From JAVDCA01 sp036491235 (GTDB lineage Bacteria; Pseudomonadota; Alphaproteobacteria; Rhizobiales; Xanthobacteraceae), in NCBI GenBank assembly GCA_036491235.1, contig DASXCK010000160.1:1-19075 (forward strand): 19,075 bases of DNA, given 5' to 3'. A model generated the notes under the pieces. It was not told the DNA's origin, did not search any database, and saw only the letters and a program-made list of their open reading frames with translations. Numbering within the stretch: the stretch's first letter is position 1; every line of letters begins with the position of its first letter. This document shows, in pieces, positions 6,948 to 14,608 of the stretch. Position numbers and translations under genes: made by a program.

Positions 6948-7977
6948 GTGGCAGCGGAATCTCGAGCGCGCAGCGCACGCCGGCGAGTGCAAAGTCGATC
7001 GTCGCCTTGCCGCGCAGCTCGACTGCGACACCGCGCTCGACCAAGAGCGTGCCGAACCCGCGGCGTGCGGCCGGCCGGACCGGCGGTCCGCCGCTCTCCC
7101 GCCAGGCGAGCCGCAGCAGCGGGCCGGCGCCGTTGCGTTTGACCTTCCAGGCGAGTTCGACCCTGCCGGCTGTGTCCGGTGCGCCGGACAGCGCGCCGTA
7201 TTTCGCCGCATTGGCGGCAAGCTCGTGCACCACCATGGTGAGCATCAGCCCGGTGCGCGGGCCGATCGCGACCGGCGCACCGCGCACCGTTACCTTGCGT
7301 CCCCGGTGCGGGCCCAGCCCGGCATCGACGACCTCGCGCAGATCGACGTCGGCCCAGCTGCGCCGGGTCAGCTCGTCGTGCGCGCGACTCATCGCCATCA
7401 GGCGCGCTTCCAGCCGCTGGCGGAAATCCGCGACCGTCTCGCCGCCGCGCGCGCTCTGCGCCATCAGCGACTGCATGGTCGCGAGCGTGTTCTTGACGCG
7501 GTGGTTGAGCTCGTCGACCAGGCGCTTCTGCCGCTGCTCCGCCGCCTTGCGGTCGGTGATGTCCTGGATGCAGTTCACGGTGCCGGCGAGTTCGCCATCG
7601 TCGTCGAACAGCGGCTCCGCGTTGGCGCACATGAGTACGCGGCTGCCGTCCGGCCGCTCGATCAGGAATTCGCGGTCGCGCACCGGCCGCCCGGTGCGCA
7701 GCGCTTCGGCGACCGGGCTCTCCGATAGCGGCATCGTGGTGCCGTCGACGCGAAAGCTCTGCGGCGCGCCGGAGAACAGCGAGGCGTCCTGCGGCTCGCG
7801 GCCCCACAGCTCGACGGCCTTGCGGTTGCACTGAGTGACGCGGCCGAGCCGGTCGCACAGATAAATGCCGATCGGCAAGGCGTCGGCACAGTCGTCACGT
7901 GCATGGGTAAACGCGGCGGCGAGATTCGCGGGCATACGGCCAGCGTCGCCCGACGCCGCAACACTGTAGTGGCTCAT
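6937..7977 (-). CDS. PAS-domain HWE-family sensor histidine kinase
   Basis: The 346-residue kinase has a PAS domain at about residues 25-145 (IGIYLCDRLGRVTQCN; closing with GTVNCIQDITDRKAAE) and an HWE-type kinase module after it. His159 in DELNHRVKNTL is the phosphorylation site, HELAANAAKYGALS (251-264) is the N box, and Trp292-Arg-Glu294 is the WxE motif that names the family. No transmembrane segment or signal peptide is visible, so it is a cytoplasmic sensor of an unknown cue. The ATG at 7977 has a GGA about 12 bases upstream. The downstream receiver overlaps its 3' end. The gene diverges from the DUF2336 gene. Confidence 0.92.
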   Translation of the reverse strand: MSHYSVAASGDAGRMPANLAAAFTHARDDCADALPIGIYLCDRLGRVTQCNRKAVELWGREPQDASLFSGAPQSFRVDGTTMPLSESPVAEALRTGRPVRDREFLIERPDGSRVLMCANAEPLFDDDGELAGTVNCIQDITDRKAAEQRQKRLVDELNHRVKNTLATMQSLMAQSARGGETVADFRQRLEARLMAMSRAHDELTRRSWADVDLREVVDAGLGPHRGRKVTVRGAPVAIGPRTGLMLTMVVHELAANAAKYGALSGAPDTAGRVELAWKVKRNGAGPLLRLAWRESGGPPVRPAARRGFGTLLVERGVAVELRGKATIDFALAGVRCALEIPLPHGK

Positions 7978-8112
7978 TGTTGCATTCCAAGATGGGAGCC
8001 GATGGCCGAAGCAACCCGTTCCGTGAACGCCCCGGCTGGTTTTTCGTTCCCCGCGGCCGGCGGCGGGGGCGGTCGCCCGCCACCCGCACGGGACGGCGAG
8101 GGGGCCCGCGGC

Positions 8113-8128
8113 AGTTAAGAATTAGGTA
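8113..8128 (-). promoter_or_regulatory. CtrA-like box in the HWE kinase/DUF2336 divergent region
   Basis: On the minus strand this reads TTAC-CTAATTC-TTAAC, one mismatch from the CtrA consensus TTAA-N7-TTAAC. It lies in a 278-base region shared by the kinase (minus) and DUF2336 (plus) genes, together with a second box at 8149-8164. Nothing else in this region is assigned. Confidence 0.4.
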
Positions 8129-8148
8129 ATGATCGCAAATATTTATGG

Positions 8149-8164
8149 TGAACCCTTTGTTAAA
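8149..8164 (+). promoter_or_regulatory. Second CtrA-like box upstream of the DUF2336 gene
   Basis: TGAA-CCCTTTG-TTAA on the plus strand, followed by ACG, is close to TTAA-N7-TTAAC. It is about 92 bases before the chosen DUF2336 start. An upstream ATG at 8145 would put this box inside the coding region, which is one reason the later start is preferred. Confidence 0.35.
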
Positions 8165-8255
8165 CGTCGCGCGCTACCATCAGAATCACCGGTGCGTGGC
8201 GTGCCGGCCCGCCCCAGTCGTGGCGGCCTGTGTTTTCAGCTCAGTGGCGTGGATC

Positions 8256-9437
8256 ATGATTGTTCGTCAGTTCCTGCATTGGGTCCGTACGGCGTCCGCG
8301 GGCGAGCGGGCCGAAGCGACCAGCGCCCTGGCGCGCGCCTTTCTGTTCTCCGATCTCAGCCCCGACGATCGCAGTGCCGCCGAGGGCGCGATGATCGTGC
8401 TGCTCGATGATGCCTCGCCGCTGGTGCGGGGGGCGCTCGCGCACGTGCTTGCCGCGAGCCCCAAGGCGCCGCCCGCCGTAATCCAGGCGCTCGCCGCCGA
8501 TCAGCCCGAGATCGCGGTGCCGGTGGTCGAGCGCTCGCCGCTCTTCATCGACGCAGATCTGGTCGACATCGTCGCCACCGGCCCCTCCGCGGTGCAGGCC
8601 GCGGTCGCGCGCCGCGTCCCGGTGCAATGCGCGGTCGCGGCGGCGCTCGCCGAGGTGGGCTCGGCCGCAGCGTGCCTGGAGCTGATCGCGAACCCCGACG
8701 CCGACATCGCGCAGTTCTCCATCGATCGCATGGTCGAACGCTTCGGCCACGTGGCGGCGGTCCGCGAGGCGCTGTTCGCGCGCGACGACTTGCCGGCGTC
8801 GACGCGCCAGGCGCTGGTGTCGAAACTGTCGTCGACGCTCGCCGAGTTCGTCGCCGCGTGCGAGTGGCTCGAGCCCGGACGCGCGCACCGCATCGCCAAG
8901 GAGGCCTGCGAGAAGGCGACCATCACGCTCGCGGCGGAGTCGCCCGCGGACGAAACGCGGCCGCTGATCCGCCATCTGTGCGCCAACGGCCAGCTCACCG
9001 CCGGGCTGATCCTGCGCGCGCTGTTGTGCGGCAACGTCGCGCTGTTCGAGGAGGCGCTCGCCGAGCTCTCCGGTCTGTCGCTCGCGCGCGTGCGCGGCTA
9101 CGTGGACGACAACCGCGGCGCCGGCCTGCGCGCGGTCTACGACAAGGCGGGCCTGCCGGCTTCGACCTGGCCGGCCTTCCGCTCCGCGATCGACGCGATG
9201 CGCGAGGCGGGCCCCTTGACCGAGCCGGGCGGCCCCGCGAGCCTCAAGCGCCGCATGATCGAGCGCGTGCTGACCGGTTGCGAGAAGGCGGAGATCGGCG
9301 AGGTCGAGCCGCTGCTCACCCTGCTGCGCCGCTTCGCGACCGAGGCCGCGCGCGACGAGGCGCGCCGCTACTGCGAGGAGCTCGTCGCCGACGACATGAT
9401 CGGCCGTATGATCGAGGAAGAGCGCTTCGCGGCGTAG
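8256..9437 (+). CDS. DUF2336 domain protein
   Basis: The 393-residue protein is recognised by its N-terminus (MIVRQFLHWVRTASAGERAE) and the following Ala/Leu-rich helical repeats (LLDDASPLVRGALAHVLAAS), typical of the alphaproteobacterial DUF2336 family. The function of the family is not established. The repeats look HEAT-like, suggesting a protein-binding scaffold, and no catalytic motif is visible. The ATG at 8256 is chosen because homologues, as I recall them, begin at MIVRQF. The frame is open back to 8145, but those 37 codons do not look like the family. The ribosome binding site is weak. It lies between a kinase/receiver pair and a receiver/Hpt pair, which suggests a signalling role by context only. 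Confidence 0.75.
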   Translation: MIVRQFLHWVRTASAGERAEATSALARAFLFSDLSPDDRSAAEGAMIVLLDDASPLVRGALAHVLAASPKAPPAVIQALAADQPEIAVPVVERSPLFIDADLVDIVATGPSAVQAAVARRVPVQCAVAAALAEVGSAAACLELIANPDADIAQFSIDRMVERFGHVAAVREALFARDDLPASTRQALVSKLSSTLAEFVAACEWLEPGRAHRIAKEACEKATITLAAESPADETRPLIRHLCANGQLTAGLILRALLCGNVALFEEALAELSGLSLARVRGYVDDNRGAGLRAVYDKAGLPASTWPAFRSAIDAMREAGPLTEPGGPASLKRRMIERVLTGCEKAEIGEVEPLLTLLRRFATEAARDEARRYCEELVADDMIGRMIEEERFAA

Positions 9438-9451
9438 GCTCCGAATATTCT

Positions 9452-9489
9452 GCGTCATTGCCCGCGAAAGCGGCCAATCCGGTAATCAC
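9452..9489. repeat. Degenerate rhizobial REP-type element
   Basis: The stretch gcgtcattgcccgcgaaagc, then ggccaatccggtaatcac, is close to the GTCATGCCCGCGAAAGCGGGCATCCAG palindrome that I recall as abundant between genes in Bradyrhizobium relatives. It sits in the 135-base gap between the convergent DUF2336 and Hpt genes. No other feature is seen in that gap. Confidence 0.45.
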
Positions 9490-9572
9490 GAACGGCAGAT
9501 TGAACCTCGCCAGTGCTTCGTCGAAGCGGCGTACTGGGTCGTCGGCTTGCGCGGACGACGACGGTGGGGGGG

Positions 9573-10139
9573 CTACTTCACCGGCGCGATCGGCGGGCTC
9601 GCGACGGGCGCGTCCTTGCCCTCGCGGCGCAAGAATTCCTCGCTCACCTCGCGCAGGCGGCGCGTCAGCTCCTCGGCGATCGTCGATGCGAGCGGGCGGT
9701 CGTGCTCGCGGACGATGGCGCGCACCGCGTCGACATGCTGATCGATGAGCGCGGCCGGAATGCGGCGCGGATCGCGCGTCTCCTCGAGCAGGACGCACAG
9801 GCTTTCGGCGGCCGCCGCGACCAGCGGAAAGCCGAGCGTCGCCGCCTGGCCCTTGATGTCGTGGGCGGCGCGAAACAGCGTCGTGCGCTGCGGCGGCGCC
9901 ATGCCGGCCTCGAGCGCGGTCGCGCGCGCGCGATCGAGCGCGTCGCATTCGGCGTGCATCCACGCGGAGAATTCGCCGGAGAGTTCCGCGAGCGCCGTCT
10001 CGGCGCGCGCCACCGGATCGTCGCCCGCAACGGCGCGACCGATCGCGGCCCTGAGCCGGTTCGGCGGCTTGATCACCTCGTGGTCCTTGAACGCCGTGAC
10101 CACGGGGATGATCGGCTTTGTCGGTCCGGTCCGCTTCAC
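9573..10139 (-). CDS. Hpt-domain phosphotransfer protein
   Basis: The 188-residue protein contains one histidine phosphotransfer domain. His93 in FRAAHDIKGQAATLGF (89-104) is the phosphorylated residue of the HxxKGxA motif. It would relay phosphate to or from a receiver, and its partner is probably the receiver protein encoded immediately upstream. The start is GTG at 10139: it overlaps the receiver stop as GTGA, and an AAGGA lies about 8 bases before it, so translation is coupled. The first 25 residues and the Pro-rich C-terminus are not part of the domain. Confidence 0.87.
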   Translation of the reverse strand: MKRTGPTKPIIPVVTAFKDHEVIKPPNRLRAAIGRAVAGDDPVARAETALAELSGEFSAWMHAECDALDRARATALEAGMAPPQRTTLFRAAHDIKGQAATLGFPLVAAAAESLCVLLEETRDPRRIPAALIDQHVDAVRAIVREHDRPLASTIAEELTRRLREVSEEFLRREGKDAPVASPPIAPVK

Positions 10140-10681
10140 CCCGCCGTCCTTACCTTGTCGAACAGCGCCTGCTGCTTGATGATGTCGGCCTTGCCGCCCT
10201 TGCGCCGCTCGACGCCCCCGTAGTTGAGATTGACGTTGCGCCGGCGGTCGGGGCCGAAGTAAGTGCGTGTCTTGATGAACGGGCGCGGATTCACGACGAT
10301 GTTCATGATGCGTTGGTAGAGCGCCTTGGCGGAAATCGGCTTCGCCAAGAACTCGGTGACGCCGGCGTCGCGCGCCGCCATCACGCGCTTCTTCTCCGAA
10401 TGTCCCGTCAGCATGATGATCGCGACGTAGGGGTTCGCGTTGCCGCCGGGCTGGCGGATCATCTGGGTGAGCTCGAGCCCGTCGAAGATCGGCATCACCC
10501 AGTCGGTAATGACGATGTCGGGGATGTGGTGCATGAACGCTTCGAGCCCCGAGGCGCCGTCCTCGGCCTCGTAGACCTCGCGCGTGCCGAAGCTGTGCAG
10601 CAGCGTGCGCAGGATGCGGCGCATATGCGCGTTGTCGTCGATCACCAGGAAGCGCAGGCGGTTGAAGTCGATGCGGATCAT
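10136..10681 (-). CDS. CheY-like response regulator with GPDRR tail
   Basis: The 181-residue protein has a receiver domain at residues 8-128: Asp15-Asp16 in VIDDNAHMRR, phospho-acceptor Asp60 in VITDWVMP, Thr92 in MLTGHS and Lys114 in LAKPIS. It has no DNA-binding domain. The tail (132-181) with RTYFGPDRRR and GGVERRKG is a conserved signature of a group of alphaproteobacterial receivers; its role is not known to me. The ATG at 10681 is chosen because MIRIDFNRLRFLVIDD is a normal family start; the frame is open 16 codons further up. It is the first gene of an operon with the Hpt protein. A CtrA-like box lies 63-78 bases upstream. Confidence 0.92.
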   Translation of the reverse strand: MIRIDFNRLRFLVIDDNAHMRRILRTLLHSFGTREVYEAEDGASGLEAFMHHIPDIVITDWVMPIFDGLELTQMIRQPGGNANPYVAIIMLTGHSEKKRVMAARDAGVTEFLAKPISAKALYQRIMNIVVNPRPFIKTRTYFGPDRRRNVNLNYGGVERRKGGKADIIKQQALFDKVRTAG

Positions 10682-10743
10682 GGTGACGCCGGGCACGCGA
10701 GGCGGACAGGTCGGGAGCCTGGCCGACACGTTAAGGAGCCGAC

Positions 10744-10759
10744 GTTAACGAAGGGTTTA
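10744..10759 (-). promoter_or_regulatory. CtrA-like box upstream of the receiver-Hpt operon
   Basis: On the minus strand this reads TAAA-CCCTTCG-TTAAC, one base from TTAA-N7-TTAAC, and another TTAAC follows 9 bases later (10730-10734). It lies 63 bases before the receiver start, in the 175-base region that also precedes the plus-strand metallo-hydrolase gene. Confidence 0.42.
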
Positions 10760-10856
10760 GGATAAGAGTCCGCGCCGCGATCTCGCCTAGCGGGCAGGTT
10801 TCGGCCGGGATTTGCGCTACCATAGGGCGCCAATCGATAACCAGGGAGGAATTGCC

Positions 10857-12398
10857 ATGCGGTATGCTGCAGTATTGTCGGCGGCGCTGCTTTCCGGCGC
10901 GGCCGCGTTCGCACCGGCCCAGGCCCAGCAGGGTCTCGATCTCGTCAAGGCGGGCGTTGCGGCGCAGGGCGGTGCGGACGCCCTGCGGGCGCTGAAGGCG
11001 GTCGCCGTCAAGGCGCACAGCCAGGCGTGGGAGCCCGGACAATCCTACAAGCCGGGCGGCGAGCCGCGCTTCCTCGGCGACTCCACGGTCGCGATCACGG
11101 CGGACTTCGGCCAGCACGCGCTGCGCGCCGTCTGGGATCGCGCGATGAAATATCCTGCCACCGAGACGCTGCGCTACACCGAGATCGTGATGCCGGATAT
11201 CGGCGCCGTGACCGACGCCAAGGGCACGCAGCCGATGTCGGCGATCCGCGTCGCCGCGACCTTGCGCGAGGCGGAGCGCGCCTCGCCGCGGCTCCTGCTC
11301 GACGCACTCGATGCGCCGCAAAGCGTCGCGGCCCTGCCGGACCAGAAGCTCGGCGACACGACGCTGCCCGCGGTCGCGGTCACCGACCACGGGACGAAGT
11401 TCGTCATTATCTTCGACCGCACGACGCATCTGCCGAAGGCGGTGCGCACGCTCGACGACGACAACGTCTACGGCGACTCCGCTTTCGACCTGGTGCTCGA
11501 CGACTGGCGCTCCGTCGGCGGCGCCAAGGTCGCGTATGGGCAGACCTATCGGCTCAACGGCACGCCGGTGAACAAGGTCGTCTACGACGAGGTGACGGCC
11601 AACCCGCCGATCGCGGCCGACACGTTCGACATCGCCGACAAGTACAAGGTCGCGAGCGCCGAGCGGCCGGCCAACGTGCCGTATCAGTGGGTGATCCGCC
11701 GCCTGCTGCTCGGCCGCTTCCTCGACAGCGACAAGGTGGTGATCCCGGCCAACGGCAGCTTCCGCCAGGCCGAGCTTGCGCCGCACGTGCTGCAGGTCAT
11801 GGGCGGCACCGCCAACAACCTGGTGGTGGAGATGAAGGACGGCCTCGTGATCTTCGACGCGCCGTGCTGCGCCGAGCAGTCGCAAGCCGTGATCGCCGCC
11901 GCCAAGGCGAAATTCCCCGGCAAGCCGATCAAGTATGTGGTGCTGACCCATCACCATATGGATCACACCGGTGGCACGCGTACCTTCGTGGCGGAAGGCG
12001 CGACTGTCATCGTGCCGGACACCGCGCAGGCGTATTTCGAGGCGAATTTCGCGCGGCCGCATACGGTGCTTGCCGACGCGCAGCAGCACGCCGCAAAGCC
12101 GCTGAAGGTCGTCGGCGTGGCGGACTCGATGACGCTCAAGGACGATACGATCGAGATCCGCGTGCAGAAGATCGCCAATCCGCATGTCGACGGCATGCTG
12201 ATCGGCTACGTGGTGCAGCCGAACGTCGTGTGGGTGACCGACATCTGGTCGCCCGGCCGCGACGCCAAGCGCAATCCGGGCGTGCTCGCGTTCGCGGAAG
12301 CGTTGAAGAAGCTCGGCGTCAAGGACGCGACCTACGCGGGCGGCCACGGCAGCAACGCCAAGCAGTCGGTGCTGGACGGGATCCTGGCGCAGAACTGA
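10857..12398 (+). CDS. Exported metallo-beta-lactamase-fold hydrolase
   Basis: The 513-residue protein starts with a signal peptide (residues 1-24, ending APAQAQ), so it acts in the periplasm. Residues 25-300 form a domain I cannot name. The metallo-beta-lactamase domain is at about 305-510: the HxHxDH metal motif is at His365-His367-Asp369-His370 in VLTHHHMDHTGG, with His443, Asp462 (WVTDIW) and His497 (GGHGS) as further expected ligands. The metal centre appears complete, so it is probably an active hydrolase; the substrate is unknown and antibiotic resistance should not be assumed. The ATG at 10857 has an excellent ggagga site 7 bases upstream, which decides the start over the upstream in-frame codon at 10812. 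Confidence 0.88.
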   Translation: MRYAAVLSAALLSGAAAFAPAQAQQGLDLVKAGVAAQGGADALRALKAVAVKAHSQAWEPGQSYKPGGEPRFLGDSTVAITADFGQHALRAVWDRAMKYPATETLRYTEIVMPDIGAVTDAKGTQPMSAIRVAATLREAERASPRLLLDALDAPQSVAALPDQKLGDTTLPAVAVTDHGTKFVIIFDRTTHLPKAVRTLDDDNVYGDSAFDLVLDDWRSVGGAKVAYGQTYRLNGTPVNKVVYDEVTANPPIAADTFDIADKYKVASAERPANVPYQWVIRRLLLGRFLDSDKVVIPANGSFRQAELAPHVLQVMGGTANNLVVEMKDGLVIFDAPCCAEQSQAVIAAAKAKFPGKPIKYVVLTHHHMDHTGGTRTFVAEGATVIVPDTAQAYFEANFARPHTVLADAQQHAAKPLKVVGVADSMTLKDDTIEIRVQKIANPHVDGMLIGYVVQPNVVWVTDIWSPGRDAKRNPGVLAFAEALKKLGVKDATYAGGHGSNAKQSVLDGILAQN

Positions 12399-12404
12399 CG
12401 CGTA

Positions 12405-12520
12405 GCGTCATTGCGAGCGAAGTAGATCGTAGGGGTGGGCAAAGGCGCCGAAGCGCCGCGCCCACGTACGTAGCGGTGGGCACGCTTCGCTTTGCCCACC
12501 CTACGGACTCGCAATGACGC
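12405..12520. repeat. Nested palindromic repeat (two REP-like families)
   Basis: The outer arms gcgtcattgcgag (12405-12417) and ctcgcaatgacgc (12508-12520) are perfect inverted repeats. Inside them, cgtaggggtgggcaaag (12428-12444) and ctttgcccaccctacg (12490-12505) pair apart from one extra G. The outer arms match the GTCATTGCGAGCGAAG repeat and the inner ones the GTAGGGTGGGCAAAGCG repeat, both of which I recall as widespread in rhizobial genomes. It fills the whole gap between the convergent metallo-hydrolase and NAD kinase genes and could also act as a bidirectional terminator. Confidence 0.75.
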
Positions 12521-12526
12521 AAGGCC

Positions 12527-13309
12527 TCAGTGCACGAACTGCTCGCGCAGGATGCGTTCGTCGAGGCTGTGGCCGGGATCGAACATCATCTGCGTCGAGA
12601 TCACGGCGTCGCGGCGGATGTCGACGCGGGTGACCGAGCGCACCTCGTCGTGGTCGGCGACCGCCGCGACCGGGCGTCGCTCGGCCTCCAGCACCTCGAT
12701 CGTCACGGTCGCGGTGTCGGGCAGCAGCGCGCCGCGCCAGCGGCGCGGGCGAAACGGGCTGATCGGCGTGAGCGCGAGCAGCGGCGCGCCGATCGGGATG
12801 ATCGGCCCTTGCACCGACAGGTTATAAGCGGTCGAGCCGGCGGGCGTCGCCACCAGGAGGCCATCGGCGATCAGGTCGTCGAGCCGCTCGCGGCCGTCGA
12901 TCAGGATGCGCAGCCGCGCCGTCTGGTAGATCTGGCGAAATACCGACACTTCGTTGATGGCGCGGAACTCGTGCATCTTCCCGTCGGCGTCGCGCGCGTG
13001 CATGAGCAGCGGATGGATCAGCGTGATCTTGGCGGCCGCAAGCCGCTCGCGCAGCCCCTGCTCGTTGTACTCGTTCATCAGGAACCCGACGGTGCCGCGA
13101 TGCATGCCGTAGATCGGCTTGCCGGCTGTCATGAACTTGTGCAGGGTCTGCAGCATGAAGCCGTCGCCGCCGACCGGAACGATCACGTCGGCGCTCTCCG
13201 GATCGGCGTCGCCGTAGCGCGCGATCAGCGCCTTGTGGGCGGCCTGCGCCTCGGGGGCGCGGCTGGCCAGGAAAGCGATCCGCTCGAAGCGAGGTAGGGG
13301 ACGGTTCAT
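12527..13309 (-). CDS. nadK: NAD kinase
   Basis: This cytoplasmic enzyme phosphorylates NAD to NADP. The 260-residue protein has the family motifs in order: Gly47-Gly-Asp49-Gly50 (PVGGDGFML, with the catalytic Asp), MHRGTVGFLMNE (69-80), Asn119-Glu120 in AINEVSV, and TPAGSTAYNLS (155-165). The length is typical of alphaproteobacterial NadK. The ATG at 13309 has only a weak upstream purine stretch. The stop lies 7 bases from the nested palindrome. It diverges from cutA across 63 bases, in which no promoter could be named with confidence. Confidence 0.95.
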   Translation of the reverse strand: MNRPLPRFERIAFLASRAPEAQAAHKALIARYGDADPESADVIVPVGGDGFMLQTLHKFMTAGKPIYGMHRGTVGFLMNEYNEQGLRERLAAAKITLIHPLLMHARDADGKMHEFRAINEVSVFRQIYQTARLRILIDGRERLDDLIADGLLVATPAGSTAYNLSVQGPIIPIGAPLLALTPISPFRPRRWRGALLPDTATVTIEVLEAERRPVAAVADHDEVRSVTRVDIRRDAVISTQMMFDPGHSLDERILREQFVH

Positions 13310-13372
13310 CGGGTGTGCGGCTCGCGCTAGTGGTGTGCCGGCGCACTATCGCGGACGGCGGCGGAGAAGGAT

Positions 13373-13702
13373 ATGGAACGCGCGGTCTTCGTCTATACGA
13401 CCTACCCCTCGGCTGTCGAGGCGGAGAAGGCGGGTCGCGCCCTGATCGAGCGGACGCTCGCGGCCTGCGTGAACATCCTGCCCGGCATGGTCTCGCTCTA
13501 CCGCTGGGAGGGCGCGATCGAGCGCGGCGAGGAGGCCGTGATGATCATCAAGACGCGCGCCTCCCTTGCCGAGGCGGTATGCACGGCCGTCAAGGAGATG
13601 CATTCCTATACGACGCCCGCGATCCTCGTCATTCCGCTCGAGAGCGTGGATGCGGGCTACCTCGCGTGGATGATGGCGGCGACAGAGAAGAGCAGTCCGT
13701 AA
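13373..13702 (+). CDS. cutA: CutA1-like divalent cation tolerance protein
   Basis: The 109-residue protein matches the CutA family in length and motifs: FVYTTYPSAVEAE near the N-terminus, LAACVNILPGMVSLYRWEGAI (29-49), EEAVMIIKTR (53-62), and a C-terminal YLAWM. CutA is a small trimeric protein linked to copper and other divalent-cation tolerance; its molecular role is unsettled. The usual Cys of the first TTCP motif is Tyr here, and the HPYE motif reads HSYT. The start has a strong GGAGAAGG site just upstream. A His-rich secreted protein gene follows 362 bases later on the same strand, which would fit a metal-related neighbourhood but is not proof of one. Confidence 0.92.
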   Translation: MERAVFVYTTYPSAVEAEKAGRALIERTLAACVNILPGMVSLYRWEGAIERGEEAVMIIKTRASLAEAVCTAVKEMHSYTTPAILVIPLESVDAGYLAWMMAATEKSSP

Positions 13703-13707
13703 TTGCA

Positions 13708-13803
13708 GGATGGGCAAAGGCGGCCCTCACGTTCGAGTGATGGGACGAGACGAGCCGCCGTACCCACGTGCATGCGCCTGCCTGGTTGCGTGGGCACGGC
13801 GGC
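13708..13803. repeat. Degenerate GGATGGGCAAAGGCG-type palindromic repeat
   Basis: ggatgggcaaaggcg (13708-13722) matches one end of the same repeat family as the 12428-12505 element. An inverted pair, gccgccgtacccacg (13754-13768) and cgtgggcacggcggc (13789-13803), has one mismatch in 15. It starts 6 bases after the cutA stop. The rest of the 362-base gap before the next gene holds an 8-bp hairpin (gcccttca/tgaagggc, 13899-13920) and an exact tandem 10-mer cccggccact (14015-14034), neither with an assigned role. Confidence 0.5.
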
Positions 13804-14064
13804 AGAGGCACGCTTATTCCTCTTCTCTGACGCCGCGGCGGCCCGCGTCCTTGGTCGGCAGCCTCCAATCTGAATATTTCACAACGGCAGCAGCGGCCGC
13901 CCTTCATCTAGCTGAAGGGCGCGTGAAACCGCGCTTCAGGATGAGTTCAGCGCGCGGAGCGCATCTTGGCGCGCACGATCGGCGCTCGAGCGGTCGAACG
14001 CTTCTCCGCGGATGCCCGGCCACTCCCGGCCACTTTGGGTCCGCTTACCAGGAAGGGACTTCGA

Positions 14065-14487
14065 ATGTTCAGGAAACTCGCCGTCGTGCTGATCGCCGCG
14101 ACCGTGTTCACGGCGCCGGTGCTCGCGCAAGGCACGGCGCCCGCCGCGACGCCGAAGGCCGTCGCCGCCAAGCCGAGCCTCGAGCACGCCAAGCACAAGC
14201 GGCTCGCGCATCACGTCGTGCATGCGAAGCACACCAAGCACGTCAAGTTCGCGAAGCACCACAAGATCGCGAAGCACCACAAGATCGCCGCGCTCACCCA
14301 CAAGGCCACCAAGGGCGCGACCTACATGCGCGCGGGCGCCGCGACGCACCCGACCGCGAAGATCGCCCAAAGGCCCGTCAAGCACACCTTCAAGACGACG
14401 CACCGCATCAAGCACGTGCGTCTCGCCCGGAAGTCGACGACCCATGCGCACTCCGATGCCACCGGCGCGCACAAGAGCGTGAATTAG
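14065..14487 (+). CDS. His/Lys-rich secreted small protein
   Basis: The 140-residue protein has a clear signal peptide (MFRKLAVVLIAATVFTAPVL, cleavage after AQ). The mature part of about 118 residues contains 19 His and 19 Lys, often as KH or HHK, with no Cys. An exact 18-bp tandem duplication (14251-14286) encodes AKHHKI twice. Such composition suggests periplasmic binding of metal ions or of anionic polymers. I recall similar proteins annotated as His-rich protein in Bradyrhizobium, but could not check this. The ATG at 14065 follows aggaaggga, which decides the start over earlier in-frame codons. A strong terminator follows. It is downstream of cutA but too far away to assume one operon. 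Confidence 0.85.
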   Translation: MFRKLAVVLIAATVFTAPVLAQGTAPAATPKAVAAKPSLEHAKHKRLAHHVVHAKHTKHVKFAKHHKIAKHHKIAALTHKATKGATYMRAGAATHPTAKIAQRPVKHTFKTTHRIKHVRLARKSTTHAHSDATGAHKSVN

Positions 14488-14515
14488 CACACCTTCCACG
14501 TTCAGGTCGTCGCTG

Positions 14516-14540
14516 GAGGCCGGCCCCAAGGGCCGGCCTC
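14516..14540 (+). terminator. Intrinsic terminator after the His-rich gene
   Basis: gaggccggccc (14516-14526) and gggccggcctc (14530-14540) form a perfect 11-bp GC-rich stem with a 3-base loop, 28 bases after the stop. Only TT then follows before GCG, so the T-run is weak. It also lies between convergent genes and could serve both strands. Confidence 0.7.
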
Positions 14541-14608
14541 TTGCGTTGCGAGAGCGATCCGGCCGGCTCCCCATCTCGTCTTGTTATGTCGTCTTCCTGT
14601 TTGTCTTC

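Noticed and set aside
8145..8255. Upstream in-frame start for the DUF2336 gene
   Set aside because: The 37 extra residues are unlike the family N-terminus and would place a CtrA-like box inside the coding region.
10731..12347. Minus-strand 538-codon ORF antisense to the metallo-hydrolase gene
   Set aside because: Its Arg/His/Val composition is typical of the antisense frame of a GC-rich gene, with no domain seen.
11027..12517. Plus-strand 496-codon ORF inside the metallo-hydrolase gene
   Set aside because: It is an Arg-rich shadow frame. The metal motifs and signal peptide are in the other frame.
14251..14286. Tandem repeat considered as a CRISPR-like or satellite array
   Set aside because: Only two 18-bp copies without spacers, in frame within the His-rich gene.
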